Source of the DNA: Mycolicibacterium brisbanense
Lineage (GTDB): Bacteria; Actinomycetota; Actinomycetes; Mycobacteriales; Mycobacteriaceae
Direction of reading: 5' to 3'
Assembly: GCF_001570425.1 (NCBI RefSeq)
Contig: NZ_BCSX01000017.1
Span: 1 to 47,249, forward strand
Length of the DNA stretch: 47,249 bases
Positions within the stretch are counted from its first letter, which is position 1, and each line of letters starts with the position of its first letter. This document shows positions 1-7,705 of the stretch, piece by piece. The notes beneath the pieces are model-generated. The model had not been told where the DNA came from and ran no database searches. It worked only from the letters and a program-made list of their open reading frames with translations. A program made the position numbers and the translations under genes.

Positions 1-55
1 CCCGGTCAAACAACTCCCGCCGCGTCGCCTTCGAATGCCGATAACCAGTTGGCAC
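1..55 (-). CDS. Edge-truncated ORF, possible transposase N-terminus
   Basis: An open frame on the minus strand runs off the left edge. The chosen GTG at 55 has a strong Shine-Dalgarno (GGGAGG) five bases upstream, and gives the 18-residue start VPTGYRHSKATRRELFDR. The frame is also open back to an ATG at 109, which lacks a good ribosome site. A short basic N-terminus with a YRHSKATRRE-type segment resembles the start of some mycobacterial IS30-like transposases, but that is a recollection of pattern and too little is visible to decide. It could equally be any DNA-binding protein or a chance frame. Positions 110-206 hold no recognisable gene. Confidence 0.3.
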   Translation of the reverse strand, partial: MPTGYRHSKATRRELFDR

Positions 56-206
56 GACAACCTCCCAAATCACCGATGTTGTCGTAACCGTATGAATCTG
101 CCGGCCCATTTTTCGCAGACGATTCACGCTCGCGAGGGCAGGGCCGATTGCCAGTCAACCGCACAGCATCGGTGACCGTCCGGGGGTGAGCCGAGTGGCA
201 TCTCGC

Positions 207-638
207 TTAGCCCGGCGCAGGGGTGCCCGCGCCCGGCGCACCCGGCACCGGAACGACCGGTGTGGGCGTCACCGTCGTCACGCCGTTGGAGCCCACGTGC
301 GGACCGCCGGGAGCACCGCCGCCACCGGCGCTCTGGGTCTGCTGCTCCTGCTCCAGCGCGGCCTGGCTGCAGTCCAGCATCAGCAGCATGCGGCCCTGCG
401 AAGTCACCTTCTGGGAGTCGACGAGGCACTGGGCCTGGGGCAGCGCACTGCCGAACGAGCCGCCGAAGTAGGCCTTGACGCCCTGGCTCTTGAGAATCTG
501 CAGGGCCTTCATGTAGGGCTCGCCGACGACATTGATCGCCGACGCATTGGGCTGCGAGGTCGCGATGCCCGCGCCGAACAGGGCGATCGAGCCGGCAGCG
601 ACCACACCACCGCCGAGCACTACAAGCTGCTTCTTCAC
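207..638 (-). CDS. Small exported or membrane-anchored PASTA-like protein
   Basis: Predicted 143-residue protein. The GTG at 638 is chosen because GGAG lies just upstream and it places a basic KKQ followed by a hydrophobic segment (about residues 5-27) at the very N-terminus, as in an uncleaved signal anchor or signal peptide. Residues about 33-80 (NVVGEPYMKALQILKSQGVK and following) resemble a single PASTA-type repeat, a fold that can bind peptidoglycan or beta-lactam-like ligands. There are two cysteines (QCLVD and LDCSQ) that may pair outside the membrane. The last 45 residues are rich in Gly, Pro, Thr and Val and look disordered. It lies 81 bases downstream of malQ on the same strand. The family has no proven role that I know of; cell-envelope location is inference. 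Confidence 0.7.
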   Translation of the reverse strand: MKKQLVVLGGGVVAAGSIALFGAGIATSQPNASAINVVGEPYMKALQILKSQGVKAYFGGSFGSALPQAQCLVDSQKVTSQGRMLLMLDCSQAALEQEQQTQSAGGGGAPGGPHVGSNGVTTVTPTPVVPVPGAPGAGTPAPG

Positions 639-719
639 GTCAAGTCTCCGAACGTCCGGGTGAGCTGCGAACATATCGCAGCTGTGACGATTGTGAAACC
701 GTTGCACAGCCACCGCGTG

Positions 720-2849
720 TTACATCACCGGTCTCACCAGGGCTGCCATCGCGTCGCACAGCGCATTCGCCCGGGCATCGTCGAACACATTTTCCACCAG
801 TAGGCGATGCCCGTCTGGACCGCCGAGCGGCACCCGCCAGTTCGGGTATTCGTCGGTGGTGCCCGGCTGGTTCTGGGTCCGCAACTCACCGACCGCATCG
901 GCCAGGGACAACGTGAGCAACTTCGATGGGGTCCGCCCGAGGTAGCGGTACAGCGCCGTCACGATCTCCTCTGGACCGTCGTCAGGCTCGAGCAGGCCGA
1001 CGCGGCGCAGCTCAGCCAGCCACGCGTCCTGAGCGGCCCGGTCCTCGGCCAGCTCGACCTCGACGGGGCGGGTGAGCAGGCCCAGTTCCTGCCGCAGCCG
1101 GACGTGCTCGCCGGCCAGATACCCGGCCGTGGGCGGCAGATCGTGCGTGGTGACGGACGACAGGCAGTACTCGCGCCAGCGTTCGGCGGGCAGCGGCGCG
1201 CCGCTGCCGTCGGCCTCGAACCACAGAATGGAGGTGCCGAAGAGGCCGCGGTCGCGCAGATAGTCGCGGACCCACGGCTCGACTGTGCCGAGATCCTCGC
1301 CCACGATGACCGCCCCGGCGCGGTGCGCCTCCAGCGCGATGATTCCGATCATCGCGTCGTGGTGATAACGCACGTACGTGCCCTCGGTGGGGGCCGCACC
1401 CTTGGGGATCCACCACAGCCGGAACATGCCGATGATGTGGTCGATGCGCAGGCCGCCCGCATGCCGCAGCGCCATCGAGACCAGTGCCCGGAACGGTTCA
1501 TAGGCCTGCTCGGCGAGCCGGTCCGGGCGCCACGGCGGTTGCGACCAGTCCTGGCCCAGCTGATTGAACTCGTCGGGCGGGGCGCCCGCGGTCACGCCGA
1601 GCGCCAGCACGTCCTGCAGCGCCCACGCGTCGGCGCCGTCCGGGTCGACGCCGACCGCCAGGTCTCCCAGGATGCCCAGCGCCATCCCGGCCTGCACAGC
1701 CGTGGCCTGCGCGGCGGTCAGCTGGTCATCGAGCTGCCACTGCAGCCAGCGGTGGAAATCGACGGCCTCGGGATTGGCGGCCGCGAACGCGGCGACCTCC
1801 GGACTGTGCGGATGCTGCAGTTCCAGCGGCCAGTTGTGCCAATCGGCGCCGTGGATCTCGGTCAGCGCGCACCAGATCGCGAAATCCTCAAGGGCGGCGC
1901 CCTCACGGGCCCGGTAGGCGGTGTAGGCGAGCTCCCGGCCGGCGGATCGAGGCACGCGGTACACCTGTTTGAGTGCGGCGGATTTGGCCGCCCACACGTT
2001 GTCGCGATCGATCAGTTCGCTGCGCTGGGCCCGCTCGTGGACGGTCGTCCGCAATTTGCGGATCCGGCCGCGGTGGCGCGCGGCGGCGTATTCGGGGATC
2101 GCCTCGACGCGCAGGTACAGCGGGTTGACGAAGCGCCGCGAGGTGGGCAGGTATGGCGACGGTTCCATCGGCGCGATGGGGGCAGCCGCGTGCAACGGGT
2201 TGACCAGGATGAAGTCGGCGTGATGAGCCGCGGCCGACCACACCGCGAGATCGGTGAGATCGGTGAGATCGCCGACGCCCCAGGAGTTTTGCGATGCGAT
2301 GCTGTACAGCTGCACCGACAGCCCCCAGCCCCGCCGGTCGCCGAGCCGCGCCGGCAGGGTCAGGCTTGCCGGCGACACCACGACGGGCGTCTCGGTGTGG
2401 AACTCACCGACGCGCAGCATCAGCCGGTGGTAACCCAGCGGCAGCTCGGCGGGCAGCTCGAAGGTGGCCTCGCCGACGAGGCGGTCGCCGACGTCGAACG
2501 GTGGCCGGTTGTTCTCCAGCTGGCGCAGCCCGGTTCGTACGCTGCCGTCCTCGAATCGCAGCGTGACGTCGACAGGGTCACCGTGGGTGACGTGCACCCA
2601 GAACGCCGTCGGTTGCCCCGCCCGGCCGATCACGATGGGCGGCAGCGAACGCTGCCAGTACTCGCGCTCGTGCGCAGTCAGCGCAGCGGCCCGGTCAGCT
2701 TCGGTGCCTGCCGCCACGCCGAGTGCTTCCAGCACCGCCACCAAGGTCGTTTCGGGCACCGTCGTGCGGTGACCCGTCCAGTCGTCGTACTCGGTGGCGA
2801 CGCCGTAGCGCTGAGCCAGCTCCACGAGGGTCTGGGGTAATCCCGTCAT
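720..2849 (-). CDS. malQ: 4-alpha-glucanotransferase (amylomaltase, GH77)
   Basis: MalQ transfers maltodextrin segments between 1,4-glucans in the cytoplasm, feeding maltose, trehalose and glycogen metabolism. The 709-residue product has an N-terminal beta-domain (to about 165) typical of the longer bacterial MalQ type, then the GH77 barrel. Family motifs are visible: GVGDLTDL near 193, DEFNQLGQDWSQPPW near 427, the nucleophile region LRIDHIIGMFRLWW near 468, the acid/base VIVGEDLGTVE near 515 and TTHDLPPTAGYL near 567. The ATG at 2849 is preferred over one 21 bases upstream because it starts at the usual MTGLPQTL position. A 9-base direct repeat at about 2245-2270 encodes the DLTDLTDL stretch. 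The lysA-like gene ends 33 bases upstream on the same strand, so the two may be co-transcribed. Confidence 0.95.
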   Translation of the reverse strand: MTGLPQTLVELAQRYGVATEYDDWTGHRTTVPETTLVAVLEALGVAAGTEADRAAALTAHEREYWQRSLPPIVIGRAGQPTAFWVHVTHGDPVDVTLRFEDGSVRTGLRQLENNRPPFDVGDRLVGEATFELPAELPLGYHRLMLRVGEFHTETPVVVSPASLTLPARLGDRRGWGLSVQLYSIASQNSWGVGDLTDLTDLAVWSAAAHHADFILVNPLHAAAPIAPMEPSPYLPTSRRFVNPLYLRVEAIPEYAAARHRGRIRKLRTTVHERAQRSELIDRDNVWAAKSAALKQVYRVPRSAGRELAYTAYRAREGAALEDFAIWCALTEIHGADWHNWPLELQHPHSPEVAAFAAANPEAVDFHRWLQWQLDDQLTAAQATAVQAGMALGILGDLAVGVDPDGADAWALQDVLALGVTAGAPPDEFNQLGQDWSQPPWRPDRLAEQAYEPFRALVSMALRHAGGLRIDHIIGMFRLWWIPKGAAPTEGTYVRYHHDAMIGIIALEAHRAGAVIVGEDLGTVEPWVRDYLRDRGLFGTSILWFEADGSGAPLPAERWREYCLSSVTTHDLPPTAGYLAGEHVRLRQELGLLTRPVEVELAEDRAAQDAWLAELRRVGLLEPDDGPEEIVTALYRYLGRTPSKLLTLSLADAVGELRTQNQPGTTDEYPNWRVPLGGPDGHRLLVENVFDDARANALCDAMAALVRPVM

Positions 2850-2882
2850 GGTCCCAATCTTGGTGCCCAAACCCCGATCGCG

Positions 2883-4166
2883 TCAGTCGACGTCGCGGAT
2901 CAGCAGGTCGTCCCAGGTGTCGCGGCGCACGACGAGACGGGCTTCACCGTTGCGCGTGAACACCACGGGTACGCGGCGGGCGCCGTTGTACTGATTCGAC
3001 ATCGTGTAGGTGTAGGCGCCCGTGACCGGAACCGCCACCAGATCGCCCACCTTGGGGTCCTGAAGTTCGACGCGGTCGATGAGCTGGTCGCCGGACTCGC
3101 AATGCCTGCCGACGAGACTGACCACCTCGCCGCCGCCGACCCGGTTGACGATCGTCGCCTCGAACCGTTGCCCGGTCAGCGATACGTCGAGGTTGTCGCC
3201 CATTCCGCCGTCGACCGCGACATGGGTGACCACCGGGCCGCGTTTGAGCGTGGTGACCCGGTACACCGTGCATGCGTTGCTGCCCACCATGCTGCGGCCG
3301 GGTTCGACGATGATGCGGCTGCCTTCGGGCAGCAGGGCACGGGCCTGGGTCACCATCGCCTCGGCGTAGTCGTCGAGATTGGGTGCGTGATCCTCGTAGG
3401 TGTAGCGCACCCCGAGCCCGCCGCCCAGGTCGTACACCTCGAAGGTGCCGAGTTTGGCGATGGGTGCGACGGCCTCGGCCAGTTGCTCGACGTTGAGCAA
3501 CTGGGAGCCGACGTGGGTGTGCACGCCGTCGAGCCGCAGCCGCGGGCTGGCCTCGATGCGGGCAATGGCGTCGCGGGCCGCGTCGGGCATCAACCCGAAC
3601 TTCGAGCCGGCGTGCCCGGTGGCCTGCGAGGCGTGGGTCTCGGCCTGCACGCCCGGGATGACCCGCACCAGGCACCCCTGGACGCGCCCTGCCGGCACCA
3701 GGCGCTCGAGGCGATCGATGTCGTCGAAGTTGTCGACGACCACCAGCCCGACGCCGTGTTCGACGGCCAGGGTCAGCTCTTCGTCGGTCTTGGCGTTGCC
3801 GTGCATGACGAGCCGGGCCGGGTCGGCGCCGGCCTTGACCGCGGTGACGATCTCCCCGCCGCCCGCGACGTCGAGGTGCAGGCCCTCTTCGGCCATCACC
3901 CGCTGAACTGCCGTGCACGGGAACGACTTCGACGCGAAGGCGACATCCGCGCGCGGCCACCGGCTGCGGAACGCCGTGAGGTAGTCGCGCGCCCGCCTGC
4001 GCAGCGCCTCTTCGTCCACCACGATGGCGGGCGTGCCGAACTGCTCTGCGAGGTCGTCGAGCCGGCAGCCGCCGACCATCAGGGTGCCATCGGTATCTGG
4101 ACGGGTCCCGGGTGGGAACAGGCCGATGAGGTCTTCAGCGGTATGGGTGATCACGTCGGTTGACAC
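2883..4166 (-). CDS. Diaminopimelate decarboxylase-family PLP enzyme (LysA paralogue)
   Basis: Fold type III PLP-dependent group IV decarboxylase, 427 residues. Visible hallmarks: the PLP lysine in AFASKSFPC (Lys80), HVGSQ, the phosphate-binding DLGGGLGVRY, EPGRSMVG, the catalytic-cysteine block CESGD near residue 357, and the C-terminal GAYTYTMSNQYNG. These all match diaminopimelate decarboxylase, which makes lysine from meso-diaminopimelate. In mycobacteria the housekeeping lysA is normally next to argS, thrA and thrC, so this copy beside malQ is probably a second paralogue; its substrate may be diaminopimelate, ornithine-like amino acids or another D-stereocentre substrate. The start is a GTG at 4166 without a clear ribosome site. 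It diverges from the TetR gene across 118 bases. Confidence 0.88.
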   Translation of the reverse strand: MSTDVITHTAEDLIGLFPPGTRPDTDGTLMVGGCRLDDLAEQFGTPAIVVDEEALRRRARDYLTAFRSRWPRADVAFASKSFPCTAVQRVMAEEGLHLDVAGGGEIVTAVKAGADPARLVMHGNAKTDEELTLAVEHGVGLVVVDNFDDIDRLERLVPAGRVQGCLVRVIPGVQAETHASQATGHAGSKFGLMPDAARDAIARIEASPRLRLDGVHTHVGSQLLNVEQLAEAVAPIAKLGTFEVYDLGGGLGVRYTYEDHAPNLDDYAEAMVTQARALLPEGSRIIVEPGRSMVGSNACTVYRVTTLKRGPVVTHVAVDGGMGDNLDVSLTGQRFEATIVNRVGGGEVVSLVGRHCESGDQLIDRVELQDPKVGDLVAVPVTGAYTYTMSNQYNGARRVPVVFTRNGEARLVVRRDTWDDLLIRDVD

Positions 4167-4260
4167 CGCATCAGCGTGCCACTCGCGCGGCGCCGCGTGA
4201 GCGGGTTGACCAAACGCGACGAAATCCGTGGTGGCATCGCGGACACCGCTCGTCTAGTCT

Positions 4261-4282
4261 GTCTGTAACGATCCTTACAGAC
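4261..4282. promoter_or_regulatory. Perfect inverted repeat, probable TetR operator
   Basis: GTCTGTAA, six bases, then TTACAGAC form a perfect 8+8 inverted repeat ending two bases before the GTG start of the TetR gene. The position and size suit autorepression of the TetR-SDR operon. It lies in the only gap between that operon and the divergent lysA-like gene, so it could affect both. A TANNNT-type -10 (TAACGA followed by T) inside the repeat would put transcription start close to the GTG, allowing a leaderless message; that is inference. Confidence 0.7.
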
Positions 4283-4284
4283 GG

Positions 4285-4899
4285 GTGAGCATGGACGCTC
4301 CGGCCACGAGAAGGCAACAGCAGGGCGCGAATTCGCGCGAACAGATCCTCGACGCCACCGAGCGCCTGATGGCCACGCGTGGCTACGCCGCGACCGCGAT
4401 CAGCGACATCCGCAAGGCGTCCGGGCTTCCGGCCAGTTCGATCTACTGGCACTTCGGCTCCAAGGACGGTGTGCTCGCCGCGGTCATGGAACGGGGCATC
4501 GACCGCTTCTTCGCCGCGATCCCGCGCGACGGCACCATCGACGAACAACTGACCGTCACCTCCGGGCTGCAGGAGCAGCATCCGGACTTCCTGCGGCTCT
4601 TCTACCTGCTGTCCATGGAGCGCACCGACGATCCCGCGGTCGCGGCGGTAGTCCGCCGGGCGCGGGACACCGCGATCGCGAGGTTCGGCGCCGCGGTGCG
4701 ACAGCAACTGCCCGCCGACGTCGACCCCGACCGGGCTGAGCGGGTGGTGGCCGAACTCACGGCGTTCGCCGTCGCGCAGTCCGACGGCATCTTCTACGCC
4801 AGACACCTCGAACCCGACACCACCGATGTGGCCCTCATGTACCGCAGGCTGTGGCAGGCCGTGACGGCGCTCATCCCGATCCTGCTGGAGGAACCGTGA
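4285..4899 (+). CDS. TetR-family transcriptional regulator
   Basis: A 204-residue TetR-type repressor. The N-terminal helix-turn-helix is clear: REQILDATERLMATRGYAAT (about 18-38) then ISDIRKASGLPASSIYWHFGSKDGVLAAVM (about 39-70). The C-terminal ligand-binding half has a TetR_C type helix bundle without recognisable ligand residues. The start is GTG 4285; an in-frame ATG six bases later is the alternative. Its stop overlaps the next start by four bases (GTGA), so it is translationally coupled to the short-chain dehydrogenase, which probably acts on a compound related to the inducer. The perfect palindrome at 4261-4282 is its likely operator. Confidence 0.9.
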   Translation: MSMDAPATRRQQQGANSREQILDATERLMATRGYAATAISDIRKASGLPASSIYWHFGSKDGVLAAVMERGIDRFFAAIPRDGTIDEQLTVTSGLQEQHPDFLRLFYLLSMERTDDPAVAAVVRRARDTAIARFGAAVRQQLPADVDPDRAERVVAELTAFAVAQSDGIFYARHLEPDTTDVALMYRRLWQAVTALIPILLEEP

Positions 4900-5807
4900 C
4901 GACCACCAGGACCGCCGTCATCACCGGGGCCAACACCGGCCTCGGCTTCGAATGCGCCCGCGCGCTGTTGCATTCCGATCCCAGCTGGCATGTGCTGCTG
5001 GCGGTTCGTGACACAGGCCGGGGCATGGCCGCCGCCGCGGCGCTCGGGCATCCGGAACGGACGGCCGTTGCCGAGCTCGATCTCGCGTCGCTCTGCTCCG
5101 TCGACCAATTCGCTTGCACCATAACCCAACTCGACGTACCGCCGGTGCACGCCCTGGTGTGCAATGCCGGCGTGCAACTGGTCTCGGGTTCGCACACCAC
5201 GCGCGACGGGTACGAGATGACCTTCGGCGTCAACCATCTCGGGCATTTCGCGCTCGTTCGGCGGCTGCTCGGCCAACTGGTCGCCCCGGCGCGAATCGTC
5301 GTGGTCAGCAGCGGCACCCACGATCCGGACAAGTACACCGGGATGCCCGCGCCGCGATACACCTCGGCAGAAGAACTCAGTACCCCCGAGGTGAGCGAGT
5401 ACTCGGCGGAGGAAGGTCGCAGGCGCTACACCACGTCGAAACTGTGCAACGTGCTGTTCAGCTACGAGCTGGACCGCCGGCTGGGCCACGGCGCCGAAGG
5501 CATCACGGTGAACGCGTTCGATCCCGGCATGATGCCCGGCTCGGGCCTGGCGCGCGACTACCCGCCCGCGCAACGGCTGGCGTGGCGCTTCGTGCTGCCC
5601 CTGCTGCGGGTGCTGCCCGGCGTCCGTAGCACCAGGCGGTCGGGCGCCGACCTCGCCGCGCTGGTCGCCGATCCGCGGTACGACGGCGTCACCGGCGCCT
5701 ACTTCGCCGGGGCGCGCCAGATCCGCTCATCACGCGATTCCTACGACGAATCCATGGCCGCCGACCTGTGGCGCGTCAGCGATCGGCTGGTGTCCACCTC
5801 CGGTTGA
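4896..5807 (+). CDS. Short-chain dehydrogenase/reductase
   Basis: Cytoplasmic NAD(P)-dependent oxidoreductase of 303 residues. The GTG at 4896 follows a near-ideal ribosome site (GGAGGAACC) and overlaps the TetR stop. The cofactor motif TGANTGLG lies at 10-17, CNAG at 89-92, the catalytic serines in VVSSG near 138 and the catalytic YTTSK at 178-182. The inserted segment after VVSSG and the long C-terminal tail resemble the retinol dehydrogenase/protochlorophyllide reductase-like branch of the family, whose members here have diverse hydrophobic substrates. Specific substrate unknown; induction through the upstream TetR is inferred from the operon. Confidence 0.88.
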   Translation: MTTTRTAVITGANTGLGFECARALLHSDPSWHVLLAVRDTGRGMAAAAALGHPERTAVAELDLASLCSVDQFACTITQLDVPPVHALVCNAGVQLVSGSHTTRDGYEMTFGVNHLGHFALVRRLLGQLVAPARIVVVSSGTHDPDKYTGMPAPRYTSAEELSTPEVSEYSAEEGRRRYTTSKLCNVLFSYELDRRLGHGAEGITVNAFDPGMMPGSGLARDYPPAQRLAWRFVLPLLRVLPGVRSTRRSGADLAALVADPRYDGVTGAYFAGARQIRSSRDSYDESMAADLWRVSDRLVSTSG

Positions 5808-5826
5808 CGCCGGTATCGTCGCCGAA

Positions 5827-7050
5827 GTGGTTTCGGTGCAGCTTGATTCGACCGTGGTCCAGCGGGCCCGGCTGGCTGTGGCGGCGCTGTTCCTGACCAA
5901 CGGCGCGATCTTCGCCAATCTGGTGCCGCACTATCCGCAGATCAAGTCCGACCTGCAGCTGAGCAACGCCGCCTACGGCGCCGCGGTCGCCGCATTCTCG
6001 GCCGGTGCGCTGGTCGCCGGTCTGACCGCGGGCCTGCTGATCCGGCGCTACCGGTCGGCCAGGGTTGCGGTGGTCGCGACGATCGGGCTGGCCGGGCTCG
6101 TCGTGGTCGCGGCGATCACCGGCAGCGCCGTCGTACTGACCGCGGCACTGTTCTTGGCCGGCGCCTGCGATGCGATCACCGATGTGGCCCAGAACGCGCA
6201 CGGCCTGCGCGTGCAGCGCACCTACGGCCGGTCCATCATCAACTCGTTCCACGCGGTGTGGGCCGTCGGCGCCATCCTCGGCGGGTTGACCGGCGCGGCC
6301 GTGATCGCCGCCGGGGTGCCGCGCGGCGCGCATCTCGGGGTGGTTGCGGCGCTGGTCTGCGCGGCGGTGCTGGTCGCGGACCGCTTCCTGCTCGCCGGGC
6401 CCGATCACGAGGATCATCCGGCCTCGCGCACCCGGGCCGTGGCCCAGCCGCGCCGCGCCGTCTACTTCACGCTGGCCGCGCTGGTGGTGATCGCCATCGC
6501 CGGGGCCACTGTCGAGGATTCCGGAAGCTCCTGGGCCACGCTGTACCTGCGGGACACCCTGCACGCGCCCCCGGCCATCGCGACGTTCGGCTACATCGCG
6601 GTCGTCGGATTCATGTTCGTGGGCAGACTGTTCGGTGACCGGCTGGTGGACCGGTTCGGCCAGCGTTGGGTGGTGCGCGTCGGCGGGCTGATCACCGCCG
6701 CGGGTATGGGCGCCGCACTGGCGTACCCGAGCGTGCTCGGAACGGTCGGCGGCTTCGCGGCCGCGGGGCTCGGCGTGGCCACCCTGATCCCGGCGGCCAT
6801 GCACGGCGCCGACCAATTGCCAGGGCTGCGGCCCGGGACGGGGCTGACGGTCGTGACGTGGCTGATGCGGGTGGGATTCTTCGGCGCGCCGCTGCTGGTC
6901 GGATTCGTCGCCGACGCCGCCGGGCTACGCGTCGGGCTGATGATCGTGCCCGTGGCCGGAGTGCTGGTGATGGCCCTGGCCGGGGCGCTGGAGCGCACCC
7001 ACGGACCGAGCGATGCGGTCAGTGCGCCATCCCGGCCAGCTCGATCGTGA
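5827..7050 (+). CDS. Major facilitator superfamily transporter
   Basis: A 407-residue integral membrane protein with about twelve hydrophobic segments in two halves joined by a hydrophilic loop around 185-210 (PDHEDHPASRTRAVAQPRR). The basic loop after helix 2 (LLIRRYRSARVA) and its counterpart GRLFGDRLVDRFGQRWVVR in the second half are the usual MFS motif A positions. The family includes sugar and drug exporters; the substrate cannot be read from the sequence. The GTG at 5827 is taken as the start, with a second GTG nine bases on. It follows the SDR by 19 bases and may belong to the same TetR-controlled unit. Its last 32 bases overlap the 3' end of the opposing SMR gene. Confidence 0.88.
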   Translation: MVSVQLDSTVVQRARLAVAALFLTNGAIFANLVPHYPQIKSDLQLSNAAYGAAVAAFSAGALVAGLTAGLLIRRYRSARVAVVATIGLAGLVVVAAITGSAVVLTAALFLAGACDAITDVAQNAHGLRVQRTYGRSIINSFHAVWAVGAILGGLTGAAVIAAGVPRGAHLGVVAALVCAAVLVADRFLLAGPDHEDHPASRTRAVAQPRRAVYFTLAALVVIAIAGATVEDSGSSWATLYLRDTLHAPPAIATFGYIAVVGFMFVGRLFGDRLVDRFGQRWVVRVGGLITAAGMGAALAYPSVLGTVGGFAAAGLGVATLIPAAMHGADQLPGLRPGTGLTVVTWLMRVGFFGAPLLVGFVADAAGLRVGLMIVPVAGVLVMALAGALERTHGPSDAVSAPSRPARS

Positions 7051-7345
7051 ACACGCCCGACACGATCAACGCGATCCCGATCATCATCACCGGCGTCAGC
7101 ACCTCCTGGAACAGGAACCGGGCCGCGATTGCGACCAGCGCCACGCCGCACGCGGTCCAGATGCCGTAGGCGATGCCGACCGGTATGCCCAACGACAATG
7201 CGAACCACAGCAGCGTGAAGGACACCACATAGCCGAGCGTCACCGGCACGATCCAGGCCTTACGCCGGAATCCGTCCGAGGCCCGCAGCGCCAGGGTCGC
7301 CAACACTTCGCACAGGATCGCGCAGGTCAGCACGATCCACATCAT
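7019..7345 (-). CDS. Small multidrug resistance (SMR) transporter, subunit 1
   Basis: A 108-residue, four-helix protein of the EmrE/SugE family. The essential membrane glutamate is in LTCAILCEVLATLALR (Glu13) and the YGIWTACG block in helix 3 carries the substrate-stacking tryptophan. These proteins exchange protons for cationic drugs or guanidinium as antiparallel dimers. The first loop (RASDGFRRKAW) is strongly basic. Its start overlaps the stop of the next SMR gene by four bases, the arrangement seen in two-gene heteromeric pumps such as EbrAB and YkkCD. Confidence 0.9.
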   Translation of the reverse strand: MMWIVLTCAILCEVLATLALRASDGFRRKAWIVPVTLGYVVSFTLLWFALSLGIPVGIAYGIWTACGVALVAIAARFLFQEVLTPVMMIGIALIVSGVFTIELAGMAH

Positions 7346-7677
7346 CGCGGCGCATCCTCTGCCGGAGAACCCAGCTCGACCAGCAGCACCCCGGCGATGA
7401 TCAGGCCGATACCCGCCGCGATCGGCCAGGTGAACGCGTCACCGAACAGCACTGCCGCGAGCACCGCAGTCGAGGCCGTGCCCATGGCTCCCCAGATGCC
7501 GTAGGCCACGCCCACCGCCATGCCCGCCCGCAGCACCAGGGTCAACAGCACGAACGCACCGAGGTAGCCGACGACCACCACAACCAGCCACGCCGAATGC
7601 TCCTGGGAGGCGCGCAATGACAGGGTGGCCGCAACTTCGGTGGCGATCGCCGCGATCAGCAACGCCCACTTCCGCAC
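7342..7677 (-). CDS. Small multidrug resistance (SMR) transporter, subunit 2
   Basis: The upstream partner of the SMR pair, 111 residues, four membrane segments. It has the conserved glutamate in AAIATEVAATLSLRAS (Glu14) and the YGIWGAMG block. The basic residues are at the extreme N-terminus (RKW) and the first loop is nearly neutral (SQEHSAW), unlike the partner, which suggests that the two subunits insert with opposite orientation. Start is GTG 7677. It follows the SfnB-like gene by 28 bases on the same strand and is probably in its transcript. Substrate unknown. Confidence 0.9.
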   Translation of the reverse strand: MRKWALLIAAIATEVAATLSLRASQEHSAWLVVVVVGYLGAFVLLTLVLRAGMAVGVAYGIWGAMGTASTAVLAAVLFGDAFTWPIAAGIGLIIAGVLLVELGSPAEDAPR

Positions 7678-7705
7678 CGCACCAACCTAGCGAAAAGGCA
7701 GCGAG

